Below, piece by piece: positions 53,004 to 61,745 of a stretch of 64,000 bases of DNA. The translations under genes and the position numbers were made by a program. Each line of letters opens with the position of its first letter. Position 1 is the stretch's first letter. The stretch lies in contig NZ_BMDG01000004.1 of NCBI RefSeq assembly GCF_014635665.1, positions 248,001 to 312,000 on the forward strand, in the 5' to 3' direction. Source of the stretch: Isoptericola cucumis. GTDB lineage: Bacteria; Actinomycetota; Actinomycetes; Actinomycetales; Cellulomonadaceae. The notes under the pieces are model-generated. The model had not been told where the DNA came from, did no database searches, and worked only from the letters and a program-made list of their open reading frames with translations.

Positions 53004-56000
53004 ATGACCGCCGACCCCCAGCACCACGGCAGCCCGGCCGAGCGGTACGCCGCGTCACGCGCCCGCCTGGACCAGGACCGCGCCGACCACTCCGGCGAGC
53101 TGGGCCGGTTCCGGCGCGTCGTCGGTTTCGAGCTCGACCCCTTCCAGGTGGACGCGTGCGTCGCGCTCGAGGGCGGCCGCAGCGTCCTGGTCGCGGCCCC
53201 CACGGGCGCCGGCAAGACGGTGGTGGGCGAGTTCGCCGTCCATCTCGCCCTCGTCGGCGGCGGCAAGGCGTTCTACACGACGCCGATCAAGGCGCTGAGC
53301 AACCAGAAGTACACGGACCTCGTGGCCCGGCACGGCGTGGCGAACGTGGGCCTGCTGACCGGCGACACGTCCATCAACGCCGGCGCCCCCGTGGTCGTGA
53401 TGACCACCGAGGTGCTGCGCAACATGCTGTACGCCGGCTCCTCGGCGCTCGACGGGCTCGCGTACGTGGTGATGGACGAGGTGCACTACCTCGCCGACCG
53501 GTTCCGCGGGCCGGTGTGGGAAGAGGTGATCATCCACCTGCCCGACCATGTGCAGCTCGTGTCGCTGTCGGCGACCGTGTCCAACGCGGAGGAGTTCGGC
53601 GACTGGCTCGCCACCGTCCGCGGCGACACGGCGGTGGTGGTCAGCGAGCGCCGGCCGGTGCCGCTGTGGCAGCACGTCAGCGTGTCGGCGCCGGAGCCCC
53701 GGGGGGTGCCGAGGCTCATGGACCTGTACGCGGGGCACGTCGACCCCACCGACCCGGGCACGAACCCGCCCATCAACCCGGACCTGCAGGCCGTGTTCCG
53801 CACGTCGGCGCGCAGCGGGCCCCGGGCGGGCGGCGGGCACGAGCGGCACGGGCACCGGGGCCGCGGAGACCGCGGGTACCGCGGCCGGGGCGGGCACCGC
53901 CCGGGCGCGGGCGCGCTGGTCGCGTCGCGGCGCACCCCGCCCCGGTTCGCCGTCGTGGACGCCCTGGACGCCGACGCGTTGCTGCCCGCGATCTACTTCA
54001 TCTTCTCCCGTGCGGGCTGCGAGGGGGCCGTGCAGCAGTGCCTGCGGGCGGGTCTGCGGCTCACCGACGCGACCGAGGAGGCGACGATCCGGCAGGTGGT
54101 GGAGGAGCGCACGGCCGCGATCGCGCCGGAGGACCTCGAGGTGCTCGGCTACTGGTCGTGGGCCGAGGCCCTGGCCCGCGGGGTGGCGGCCCACCACGCG
54201 GGGCTGCTGCCGGTGTTCAAGGAGACCGTGGAGGAGCTGTTCTCCCGCGGGCTCGTCAAGGTGGTCTTCGCGACGGAGACGCTGGCGCTCGGCATCAACA
54301 TGCCGGCCCGTTCGGTCGTGCTGGAGAAGCTCGTCAAGTGGGACGGCACCGCGCACCAGCCGGTGACGCCGGGGGAGTACACGCAGCTGACCGGCCGTGC
54401 CGGGCGGCGGGGGATCGACGTCGAGGGGCACGCCGTCGTCGTCGACCACACGGGCCTGGACCCGGTGGCGCTCGCCGGGCTGGCGTCCAAGCGCCTGTAC
54501 CCGCTGCGGTCGAGCTTCCGCCCGACGTACAACATGGCGGTCAACCTCGTGGCCCAGGTGGGTCACGACCGGGCCCGCGACGTGCTGGAGACGAGCTTCG
54601 CGCAGTTCCAGGCGGACCGTGGCGTGGTCGGCCTGGCGAAGCAGGCGCAGGCGCACGCCGAGGCGATGGAGGGGTACGCGGGCGCGATGGCGTGCGACCG
54701 TGGCGACTTCGCCGAGTACATGGCGCTGCGCCGGGCGATCACGGAGCGGGAGAAGGAGCTGTCGCGCGCCTCCTCGGGGGCGCGGCGGGCCGAGGCCGTC
54801 GAGTCGTTCGAGCGCCTGCGCCGCGGTGACGTGGTCGAGGTGCCGGCCGGGCGGCGGCGCGGCTACGTGGTGGTGCTGGACCCCGGGCACGACGAGCGGG
54901 GCTTCGACGGCCCGCGCCCGACCGTCCTCACCCAGGAGAAGCAGGTCAAGAAGCTCACGCTGGCGGACGCCCCGGGCGGGGTGCAGGTCGTCACCACGGT
55001 GCGCATCCCGAAGTCGTTCAACCCGCGCCGCCCCGACCAGCGGCGCGACCTCGCGTCCAGCCTGCGCAACGCGCTGGGCGCGTTCCGTGACGACGCCGGC
55101 ACCGGGCGGGGCCCGGGTCGCGGCAAGGGCGGCGGCAGCGGGAAGGGCGGTGGTGGGGGTCGGGGTGGCGGCAAGGGCGGCCGCCCGGACGCGGCGTCCG
55201 ACCGCGAGCTGCAACGCCTGCGTGCCGCGCTGCGCGCCCACCCCTGTCACGGCTGCCCGGAGCGTGACGACCACGCCCGGTGGGCGCAGCGGTGGGAGCA
55301 GCTGCGCCGCGAGCACGCACAGCTCGTGCGCCGGGTGGAGGGCCGCACGGGCACCATCGCCCGCACCTTCGACCACACCTGCGAGGTGCTGCTGCGGCTG
55401 GGCTACCTCACGACCGACCCGGTCCCCGCGGAGGAGCCGGACGCGGAGCACGACGCCGCCGCCGAGACCACGGACCAGACCGAGGACGTGGCCGAGGATG
55501 CAGGGCCTGCGCTGGAAGGTCCGCCGCCAGGCGCGGGGGAGCTGCGCGTGACGGACGACGGGCGGTGGCTGCGCCGGCTGTACGCGGAGGACGACCTGCT
55601 GCTGGCCGAGTGCCTGCGCCGGGGGACGTGGGACGGGCTGGACCCCGCCTCGCTCGCGGCGGCCGTGTCGACGGTCGTGTACTCCGGCCGCCGCGAGGAG
55701 GCCGCGGAGCCGTACGTGCCCGGCGGGCCGCAGGGGCGCCTCGCGCGCGCCCTGGACGACACGACTCGCGTCTGGTCGGAGGTGACGGACCTGGAGGCGC
55801 AGCACAAGCTGGAGTCGACGGGCCCCCTGGACCTGGGGCTCGTCGCCCCCGTGCACAAGTGGGCGTCGGGCCGCGGGCTCGAGGCGGTGCTGCGCGGCAC
55901 GGACGTCGCGGCGGGGGACTTCGTGCGCTGGTGCAAGCAGGTCGTCGACGTGCTCGACCAGCTCGCGTCGGCGGCGCCCCGCCCGGAGCTGCGCACGGCC

Positions 56001-56057
56001 GCTCGCAAGGCCCAGCGGGCGGTGCTGCGGGGCGTCGTCGCCTACTCCAGCGTCTGA
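53004..56057 (+). CDS. helY: HelY, Ski2/Mtr4-like DEAD/DEAH-box RNA helicase
   Basis: The 1017-residue superfamily 2 helicase has Walker A AAPTGAGKTVVGEF (Lys near residue 71), TTPIKALSNQKYTDL, the DEVH box VMDEVHYL (near 158), the SATVSN motif III, and AHHAGLLPVFKE, FATETLALGINMPARSVV and QLTGRAGRRGID in the second RecA domain. A Ski2/Mtr4-type C-terminal part follows. Two low-complexity inserts are present: Gly/Arg/His-rich at about residues 268-307, and Gly/Lys-rich at about 705-730. HelY is the actinobacterial member next to tatAC, probably in RNA processing. Confidence 0.95.
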   Translation: MTADPQHHGSPAERYAASRARLDQDRADHSGELGRFRRVVGFELDPFQVDACVALEGGRSVLVAAPTGAGKTVVGEFAVHLALVGGGKAFYTTPIKALSNQKYTDLVARHGVANVGLLTGDTSINAGAPVVVMTTEVLRNMLYAGSSALDGLAYVVMDEVHYLADRFRGPVWEEVIIHLPDHVQLVSLSATVSNAEEFGDWLATVRGDTAVVVSERRPVPLWQHVSVSAPEPRGVPRLMDLYAGHVDPTDPGTNPPINPDLQAVFRTSARSGPRAGGGHERHGHRGRGDRGYRGRGGHRPGAGALVASRRTPPRFAVVDALDADALLPAIYFIFSRAGCEGAVQQCLRAGLRLTDATEEATIRQVVEERTAAIAPEDLEVLGYWSWAEALARGVAAHHAGLLPVFKETVEELFSRGLVKVVFATETLALGINMPARSVVLEKLVKWDGTAHQPVTPGEYTQLTGRAGRRGIDVEGHAVVVDHTGLDPVALAGLASKRLYPLRSSFRPTYNMAVNLVAQVGHDRARDVLETSFAQFQADRGVVGLAKQAQAHAEAMEGYAGAMACDRGDFAEYMALRRAITEREKELSRASSGARRAEAVESFERLRRGDVVEVPAGRRRGYVVVLDPGHDERGFDGPRPTVLTQEKQVKKLTLADAPGGVQVVTTVRIPKSFNPRRPDQRRDLASSLRNALGAFRDDAGTGRGPGRGKGGGSGKGGGGGRGGGKGGRPDAASDRELQRLRAALRAHPCHGCPERDDHARWAQRWEQLRREHAQLVRRVEGRTGTIARTFDHTCEVLLRLGYLTTDPVPAEEPDAEHDAAAETTDQTEDVAEDAGPALEGPPPGAGELRVTDDGRWLRRLYAEDDLLLAECLRRGTWDGLDPASLAAAVSTVVYSGRREEAAEPYVPGGPQGRLARALDDTTRVWSEVTDLEAQHKLESTGPLDLGLVAPVHKWASGRGLEAVLRGTDVAAGDFVRWCKQVVDVLDQLASAAPRPELRTAARKAQRAVLRGVVAYSSV

Positions 56058-56090
56058 CCCTGGGCGGCAACTTGACGGGAAGCCCGCGGC

Positions 56091-56130
56091 GGAGCACTCA
56101 GGAGCACTCAGGAGCGTGGAGGAGCGCTGA
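56091..56130 (+). repeat. Short 10-bp tandem repeats before the amidohydrolase gene
   Basis: GGAGCACTCA occurs twice exactly and is followed by the variants GGAGCGTGGA and GGAGCGCTGA, all in 10-bp steps, one helix turn. Confidence 0.6.
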
Positions 56131-56186
56131 GGCGCCCTGCGCGGGCGCTGTGGGGGATCCGTGAAGGAATCGGGCCGCGAGTGCCC

Positions 56187-56192
56187 TAGAGT
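56187..56192 (+). promoter_or_regulatory. -10 hexamer TAGAGT of the amidohydrolase gene (leaderless)
   Basis: TAGAGT ends 7 nt before GTG 56200, supporting that start over GTG 56161. Confidence 0.55.
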
Positions 56193-56199
56193 GCAGGCC

Positions 56200-57870
56200 G
56201 TGACGTCCACCCTGTATCGCAACGGAGTCGTCCACTCGCCCGCCGACCCCTTCGCCGAGGCCCTCCTCGTCGACGACGGCGTCGTGACGTGGCTGGGCGC
56301 CGAGGACACGGCCGCCGGGCTCGCCGCTCGCGCCGACCGCGTGATCGACCTCGACGGGGCGCTGGTGACGCCGGGTTTCGTCGACGCGCACGTGCACGTG
56401 CTCGAGACGGGGCTGGCGGCCGAGTCGGTCGACCTGAGCGCGCACGCGGGCGTGACGACCCACGCCGCGGCCCTCGACGCGCTCGCCGCGGGAGCCCGCG
56501 AGCTGGACGGGTCCGACCCCGGCGGCGCGGAGGTGCTGCTCGCCTTCGGGTGGGACGAGCAGGCGTGGCCCGAGCGCCGCCCCCTCAGCCGCGACGACCT
56601 CGACGCCGCCTGCGGCGGCCGGCCCGTGTACGCGTCGCGGGTGGACGGCCACTCGGCGGTGGTGTCCTCCGCGCTGGCGCGCGTCGCCGGCCTCGAGTCC
56701 CTGCCCGGCTGGGACCCTTCCGGGACCGGCGTGGTGACCGGCGAGGCGCACCACGCCGTCTCGGGCGTCGTGCGGCAGGTGTCGCCCGGGCGCCGCAGCC
56801 GCGCCTACCGCACGGCCCTGGCCGCCGCGGCGGCCCGCGGCATCGTCGGCCTGCACGAGATGAGCGAGCCGAACATGGACACCCGCGACGGGCTGCGCGA
56901 GCTCGTCGCCCTCACGGCCGACCCGGCCGGGGCGCTGCCGCACGTCGTCGCCTACCGCGGCGAGCTGTGCGAGACGCCGGACGACGCCCGCCAGCTGCTG
57001 GCCGACCTGCCGTTCCTCACCGGCATCGCCGGCGACCTGTGCGCCGACGGGTCGATCGGCTCCCGCACGGCCGCGCTGCGCCAGCCGTACGCCGACGTGC
57101 TGCCGGGGCCGGCCGGGGCGCCCGCCGACGGCCGGCTGTTCCTGAGCGCCGAGGAGATCGCCGCGCACCTGGCCGCCTGCTCCGCCGCCGGCACCCAGGG
57201 CGGGTTCCACGTGATCGGCGACCGCGCGATGGACGAGGTCGTGCGCGGCCTGGAGCTCGTCGCCGACGAGCACGGCCCGTCCACGCTGCGCGCGGCCCAC
57301 CACCGCCTCGAGCACGCCCTGTTCGTCGACGCGTCCGCGCTCGCGGCGCTGCTGCTGTACGGGGTGGCGCTGTCGGTGCAGCCGGCGTTCGACTCGACGT
57401 TCGGCGGCAGCCGCGGGATGTACGCCGGCCGGCTGGGCGTGGCGCGCGCCTCGAACCTGTCGCCCTTCGCGGACCTGGCGAGCGCCGGGGTGCCGCTGGC
57501 GTTCGGCTCGGACACGCCCGTGACCCCGCTCGACCCGTGGCAGGGCGTGCGCGCCACCCTGACCCACGAGGACACGACGCAGCGGATCTCGGCGCGGTCC
57601 GCGTTCCGGGCCCACACCCGCGGCGGCTGGCGGCTCGCCGGGCTCGACCACACGGGCGCGGGCGAGCTGCGGGTCGGCGCGCCCGCCCACCTGGCGGTGT
57701 GGCGGGCGGAGCAGCTCGCGGTGCAGTCCGCCGAGGGCCGGCTCTCGCAGTGGAACCCGGAGGCGCGCGCCGGGCAGCCGCTGCTGCCCGACCTGTCCGA
57801 GGGCGCGCCCGAGCCGCAGTGCCTCCAGACGGTGCGCGACGGTGTCGTCCTGCACGACACGTTCGACTGA
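56200..57870 (+). CDS. YtcJ-like metal-dependent amidohydrolase
   Basis: The 556-residue enzyme has the amidohydrolase fold: TPGFVDAHVHV with the HxH metal pair, GIVGLHEMSEP, GGFHVIGDRAMDEVV, AAHHRLEHALF and the metal Asp in LAFGSDTPVTPLDP. It resembles YtcJ/N-acyl amidohydrolases, which remove acyl or formyl groups from small molecules. GTG 56200 is preferred to GTG 56161 because of the -10 spacing and because STLYRNGVVH is the usual N-terminal strand. The substrate is unknown. Confidence 0.9.
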   Translation: MTSTLYRNGVVHSPADPFAEALLVDDGVVTWLGAEDTAAGLAARADRVIDLDGALVTPGFVDAHVHVLETGLAAESVDLSAHAGVTTHAAALDALAAGARELDGSDPGGAEVLLAFGWDEQAWPERRPLSRDDLDAACGGRPVYASRVDGHSAVVSSALARVAGLESLPGWDPSGTGVVTGEAHHAVSGVVRQVSPGRRSRAYRTALAAAAARGIVGLHEMSEPNMDTRDGLRELVALTADPAGALPHVVAYRGELCETPDDARQLLADLPFLTGIAGDLCADGSIGSRTAALRQPYADVLPGPAGAPADGRLFLSAEEIAAHLAACSAAGTQGGFHVIGDRAMDEVVRGLELVADEHGPSTLRAAHHRLEHALFVDASALAALLLYGVALSVQPAFDSTFGGSRGMYAGRLGVARASNLSPFADLASAGVPLAFGSDTPVTPLDPWQGVRATLTHEDTTQRISARSAFRAHTRGGWRLAGLDHTGAGELRVGAPAHLAVWRAEQLAVQSAEGRLSQWNPEARAGQPLLPDLSEGAPEPQCLQTVRDGVVLHDTFD

Positions 57871-57915
57871 CCGATGAGCTCCGCCGCGACCAGCACCGGG
57901 CCCAGGGACGTCACG

Positions 57916-57921
57916 TACCCT
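57916..57921 (+). promoter_or_regulatory. -10 hexamer TACCCT of lnt (leaderless)
   Basis: TACCCT ends 6 nt before GTG 57928, favouring this start over ATG 57874. Confidence 0.45.
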
Positions 57922-57927
57922 GCGGGG

Positions 57928-59697
57928 GTGTCCCAGCCCAGCACGACCGCCACCACCGCCGCGGTACCGACACCGCACGCCGACCGCTGGACCTCGAAGC
58001 CGGTCACGCTGCTGCTCGCGGTCGCGGCCGGTGCCGCGCTGTGGGCGTCGTTCCCGGACGTGGGCGCGTGGCCGCTCGCGTTCGTCGCGACGGGGCTGCT
58101 GTACGCCGCCATGCGCCGCGGCGGACGTCGCGCGGCCAGCTGGAACGCCCTGGTGGGCCTCGTCGCGGGCCTGACGTTCTGGCTGCCGCACATCTGGTGG
58201 GCCTGGTTCGCCACCGACCCCGTGCCGTGGGCCGCGCTGTCCGTGCTCGAGGCGGCGTTCCTCGCCGGCTTCGGCGCGCTGTGGACCTGGGCGCGCCGCT
58301 GGCGGTGGGTCGGGCGCAACGCCGCCACGCAGGCGGTGGTCTTCGCCGTCCTGTTCGTCGCCGTCGAGCAGTGGCGCTCGGAGATCCCCTTCGGCGGCTT
58401 CCCCTGGGGCCGGCTCGCGTGGGCGGTCGCCGCCGCGCCGACCGGCCAGGCGGCCTGGCTCGGCTCGACGACGCTCGTGTCCCTGCTCGTCGCAGCCACC
58501 GGGGTGCTGCTCGCCCTCGCCGTCGGGCGCCTGCTGCAGCTGCGCCGCGGCGTCGTGCCCGCGCGGCGTGCGGCCGCGAGCGCCGTCGCCCTGGTCGCGG
58601 CCGCCGGCGTGCTCGTGGCCGGTCCGGGCCTGCTGCCCGTCGCCTCCGACGCCGGCACGCGCGAGGTCACGGTCGCCGACGACCCGGGCCACGTCGGCAC
58701 GGTGGTCGACGCGGGGACGGCGACGGCGCAGGCGGGGGTGCTGCGTGCCGGCGCGGTTCAGGGCAACGTGTCCGAGCCGGGGGAGGGTTCCTTCGCGAAC
58801 CGGGCGGAGGTGCTGGGCAACCACCTGGCCGGCACCGACGCGATCGCGGCCGAGCAGGACGCGGGCGACTACGCGGCGGGCCCGGACGGCGACCGGGACG
58901 TCGACGTGGTGCTGTGGCCGGAGAACGGGTCCGACCTGGACCCGCAGCAGGCGTCGGACGTGGGGGCGGCGATCGACGCGTCCGCGCGCGGCGTGGGCGC
59001 GCCGATCCTCGTGGGCGCGCAGGAGTACCCGGCCTCGGGCGGCAGGTACAACGTGTCCCTGCTGTGGGAGCCGGGCGAGGGCGTGACCGACCGGTATGCC
59101 AAGCAGCACCCGGCCCCGTTCGCCGAGTACATCCCCATCCGCGACATCGTGCGGGTGTTCAGCGCCCAGGTCGACCGGGTCACCACCGACATGATCGCGG
59201 GCACCGAGCCGGCGCTGATCGACCTGCCGGTCGACGGCGCGGCCCTCGGGCGCGCGCCCGGCCCGACGACGGTGCCGATGGCGACGGTGATCTGCTTCGA
59301 GGTGGCCTACGACGAGATCGTGCGCGACGCCGTGGAGCGCGGCGCGCAGGTGCTGGTGGTGCCCACCAACAACGCGTCCTTCGGGTACACGGCGGAGTCC
59401 ACGCAGCAGCTCGCGATGACGCGGCTGCAGGCGATCACCACGGGGCGTGCGGCCGTGCAGATCTCGACCGTCGGGGTCAGCGGCGTGGTGGCCCCCGACG
59501 GCACGCTGGTGGCTCGCACCCAGCTGTTCACCGCGGACCACCTCGTGGCGGACCTGCCGCTGCGCACCGAGCTGACGCCCGCCGTCCGCGCGGGCTTCTG
59601 GCCGGGGTGGGTCGTGGGCGCCCTGGCGGTCGTCGTGGTGGTGGGCGGCCTCGTGGCCGGCCTGCGCCGTCGCGGGGCGGCGGAGCGCTCCGTGTGA
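57928..59697 (+). CDS. lnt: Apolipoprotein N-acyltransferase
   Basis: The enzyme of 589 residues has an N-terminal membrane domain of about six or seven helices, a nitrilase-like domain and a last membrane helix. The catalytic triad is visible as Glu332 (VLWPENGSD), Lys392 (YAKQHPAPFAEYIP) and Cys456 (TVICFEVAYDE). Lnt adds the third acyl chain to lipoproteins, and the importer's LivK-type lipoprotein here is a possible client. The frame is open to ATG 57874, which overlaps the upstream stop; GTG 57928 is chosen because of the hexamer before it. Confidence 0.93.
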   Translation: MSQPSTTATTAAVPTPHADRWTSKPVTLLLAVAAGAALWASFPDVGAWPLAFVATGLLYAAMRRGGRRAASWNALVGLVAGLTFWLPHIWWAWFATDPVPWAALSVLEAAFLAGFGALWTWARRWRWVGRNAATQAVVFAVLFVAVEQWRSEIPFGGFPWGRLAWAVAAAPTGQAAWLGSTTLVSLLVAATGVLLALAVGRLLQLRRGVVPARRAAASAVALVAAAGVLVAGPGLLPVASDAGTREVTVADDPGHVGTVVDAGTATAQAGVLRAGAVQGNVSEPGEGSFANRAEVLGNHLAGTDAIAAEQDAGDYAAGPDGDRDVDVVLWPENGSDLDPQQASDVGAAIDASARGVGAPILVGAQEYPASGGRYNVSLLWEPGEGVTDRYAKQHPAPFAEYIPIRDIVRVFSAQVDRVTTDMIAGTEPALIDLPVDGAALGRAPGPTTVPMATVICFEVAYDEIVRDAVERGAQVLVVPTNNASFGYTAESTQQLAMTRLQAITTGRAAVQISTVGVSGVVAPDGTLVARTQLFTADHLVADLPLRTELTPAVRAGFWPGWVVGALAVVVVVGGLVAGLRRRGAAERSV

Positions 59698-59716
59698 CCC
59701 TCGCGGCGGCGAGACG

Positions 59717-59755
59717 CGCGAAGGGCGGGCACCCGGTGGGTGCCCGCCCTTCGCG
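59717..59755. terminator. Bidirectional terminator between lnt and rbpA
   Basis: An 18-bp perfect stem (59717-59734 with 59738-59755) closes a 3-nt loop. It is the strongest hairpin in the window and lies between two convergent genes. Confidence 0.9.
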
Positions 59756-59784
59756 GTTCGTGACGTGTGCCGCGTGGGCCGCCG

Positions 59785-60129
59785 TCAGGCGCTGCGGCGC
59801 AGCTTGCCGGCCCGCAGCAGCTCGAGGCGCTCGTCGAGCAGCTCCTCCAGCTCGGAGACCGTGCGGCGCTCCAGCAGCATGTCCCAGTGGGTGCGCTGGG
59901 GCTTGCCCGCCTTGGGCTCCGGGCGCTCGGCGTCGCGCAGGAGCGCCTCCTCGCCGCAGCGGCACTCCCACACCGGCGGCACCTCGGCCTCGGTGGAGAA
60001 GGGCAGGATGATGGTGTGACCGTTGGGGCAGTCGTAGTGCGCCTGGAACCGCGGGGCGAAGTCCACGCCCTCGTCGGACTCCATGCTCTTGCTGCCGATG
60101 CTCATGCCGCGCAGGGACCGGTCCGGCAT
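59785..60129 (-). CDS. rbpA: RNA polymerase-binding protein RbpA
   Basis: The 114-residue protein matches RbpA in length and sequence: RSLRGMSIGSKSMESDEGV is the N-terminal tail, YDCPNGHTIILPFSTEAEVPPVWECRCGEEA the core domain, and KPQRTHWDMLLERR the basic linker, followed by the sigma-interaction helix. RbpA stabilises the open promoter complex of Actinobacteria. AGGAGG 6 nt before ATG 60129 fixes the start. A GGAAC-N18-GTT promoter lies upstream; rbpA of Streptomyces is known to be a sigma-R target. Confidence 0.97.
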   Translation of the reverse strand: MPDRSLRGMSIGSKSMESDEGVDFAPRFQAHYDCPNGHTIILPFSTEAEVPPVWECRCGEEALLRDAERPEPKAGKPQRTHWDMLLERRTVSELEELLDERLELLRAGKLRRSA

Positions 60130-60170
60130 GTCGTCCTCCTGAGGTCGATGGGAATGGGGCCTGAGGGTCC

Positions 60171-60196
60171 AACGCGAGCCGTGCGACGCTTGTTCC
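60171..60196 (-). promoter_or_regulatory. Sigma-R/SigH-type promoter of rbpA
   Basis: On the minus strand GGAAC (60196-60192) is followed by exactly 18 nt and GTT (60173-60171). Transcription would start near 60163, giving a leader of about 35 nt with the ribosome site. Confidence 0.75.
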
Positions 60197-60431
60197 GCAG
60201 GTGCGTGAAGGTCCCGTGAAGTGAGGTCCGGTTCGTCCAGCGGCGAGGTCCCGCGCGGGGCGCGGGTGCCGGTGGACGCAGCGGTGCACCTCAGGCTGGC
60301 CAGTCGCGGCGCCGTACGCAACTCGAGACCCCCGCAGGCGCCCGGTTTGTGCGGGACGTCACGCCGCGCGGCCCGTCCCGGTCGAGAGGGGGACGGTCTC
60401 GACAGAGCTCGGACAGAGCTCGGACGGGGCG

Positions 60432-60457
60432 GGAACAACGGGACACCCCAGCCTGTT
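60432..60457 (+). promoter_or_regulatory. Sigma-R/SigH-type promoter of the flavin monooxygenase operon
   Basis: GGAAC (60432-60436), 18 nt and GTT (60455-60457) match the same form as the rbpA promoter. The start would be near 60465, directly before the TACATGTA palindrome. Confidence 0.6.
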
Positions 60458-60548
60458 GGGGACCGTGTACATGTATTTGCATGAACCGCCGCGTGGTCCG
60501 TCAGGCCCGCACACGGCGAGCACAGGACGACGAGCAGGGAGCCACATC

Positions 60549-61745
60549 GTGCAGTTCGGGATCTTCTCCGTCAGCGACGTCACCACGGACCCCACCACCG
60601 GCCACACCCCGGACGACACCGAGCGCGTGCGCAACATGCTCACGATCGCCCGGCACGCCGACGAGGCCGGCCTGGACGTGTTCGCGACCGGGGAGCACCA
60701 CAACCCGCCGTTCGTGGCGTCCTCGCCGACCACGATGCTGGGCTACCTGGCCGGCGTCACGAAGCACATCACGCTGTCGACGGCGACCACCCTGATCACC
60801 ACGAACGACCCGGTCCGCCTGGCCGAGGAGTACGCGATGCTCCAGGTCATCTCCGACGGCCGCATGGACCTCATGATGGGCCGCGGCAACACGGGCCCCG
60901 TCTACCCCTGGTTCGGCAAGGACATCCGCGAGGGCATCCCGCTCGCGATCGAGAACTACGCCCTGCTGCGCCGCCTGTGGACCGAGGACGTCGTGGACTG
61001 GGAGGGCAAGTTCCGCACGCCGCTGCAGGGCTTCACCTCCACCCCGCGCCCCCTGGACGGCGTGCCCCCGTTCGTGTGGCACGGCTCCATCCGCAGCCCC
61101 GAGATCGCCGAGCAGGCCGCGTTCTACGGTGACGGGTTCCTGCACAACAACATCTTCTGGCCCATGCACCACACCCGGCAGATGGTGCGCTTCTACCGCC
61201 AGCGCTTCGAGCACTACGGCCACGGGCGCGCCGACCAGGCGATCGTCGGCCTCGGCGGCCAGGCGTTCATGCGCAAGCGTTCGCAGGACGCGTGGAACGA
61301 GTTCCGGCCCTACTTCGACAACGCCCCCGTCTACGGGCACGGGCCGTCGATGGAGGACTTCACGCAGCAGACCCCGCTGACCGTCGGCTCGCCGCAGCAG
61401 GTCATCGACCGGTACGCGTCGTTCGTCGAGGAGGTCGGCTACTACCAGCGCCAGCTGTTCCTCGTCGACCACGCGGGCCTGCCCCTGAAGACCGTGCTGG
61501 AGCAGATCGACCTGCTCGCGGGCGAGGTCGTGCCCGAGCTGCGCCGGATCGCCGAGGCCAAGCGGCCGGCGGACGACGTGCCGGCGAACCCGCCGTCGCA
61601 CGCCGAGCGCGTCGCGGCTGCGGCCGCCGCCGGCGAGGCCGGCGCCACGCACGTGGGCGACACGGCCGACCCGTACACCGGTACCGTTGCCGAGGGCACG
61701 CAGCAGCCCGCGTCGCAGCACACCCAGCAGGAGGCACGCGCATGA
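60549..61745 (+). CDS. Luciferase-like (LLM class) flavin-dependent monooxygenase
   Basis: The 398-residue protein is a bacterial-luciferase-type TIM barrel: VRNMLTIARHADEAGLDVFATGEHH, AVISDGRMDLMMGRGNTGPVYPWFG-like segments and FVWHGSIRSPEIAEQAAFYGDG. It uses FMNH2 and oxygen on an unknown substrate and belongs to the CE1758-like family. Its last 60 residues are an Ala/Gln-rich tail not needed for the fold. GTG 60549 has AGGGAG at good distance. It is coupled by ATGA to an FMN reductase that can supply FMNH2. Confidence 0.9.
   Translation: MQFGIFSVSDVTTDPTTGHTPDDTERVRNMLTIARHADEAGLDVFATGEHHNPPFVASSPTTMLGYLAGVTKHITLSTATTLITTNDPVRLAEEYAMLQVISDGRMDLMMGRGNTGPVYPWFGKDIREGIPLAIENYALLRRLWTEDVVDWEGKFRTPLQGFTSTPRPLDGVPPFVWHGSIRSPEIAEQAAFYGDGFLHNNIFWPMHHTRQMVRFYRQRFEHYGHGRADQAIVGLGGQAFMRKRSQDAWNEFRPYFDNAPVYGHGPSMEDFTQQTPLTVGSPQQVIDRYASFVEEVGYYQRQLFLVDHAGLPLKTVLEQIDLLAGEVVPELRRIAEAKRPADDVPANPPSHAERVAAAAAAGEAGATHVGDTADPYTGTVAEGTQQPASQHTQQEARA

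Larger units (their letters stand above)
60130..60548. other. 419-bp divergent regulatory region without genes
   Basis: No coding sequence is seen. It holds two sigma-R-type promoters facing outward, a tandem CAGAGCTCGGA repeat near 60408-60430, and a TACATGTA palindrome at 60468-60475 just after the predicted monooxygenase transcript start. Confidence 0.7.

Noticed and set aside
53055-56309. A 1084-codon minus-strand frame opposite helY
   Set aside because: It is Arg/Ala/Val-rich with no domain, fully opposite a well-identified helicase.
56098-59541. A 1147-codon minus-strand frame opposite the amidohydrolase and lnt genes
   Set aside because: Its composition is that of a shadow frame, and both plus-strand genes have catalytic motifs.
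60221-60484. Small plus-strand frame in the rbpA upstream region
   Set aside because: It has shadow-like composition, no ribosome site, and overlaps the promoter elements.
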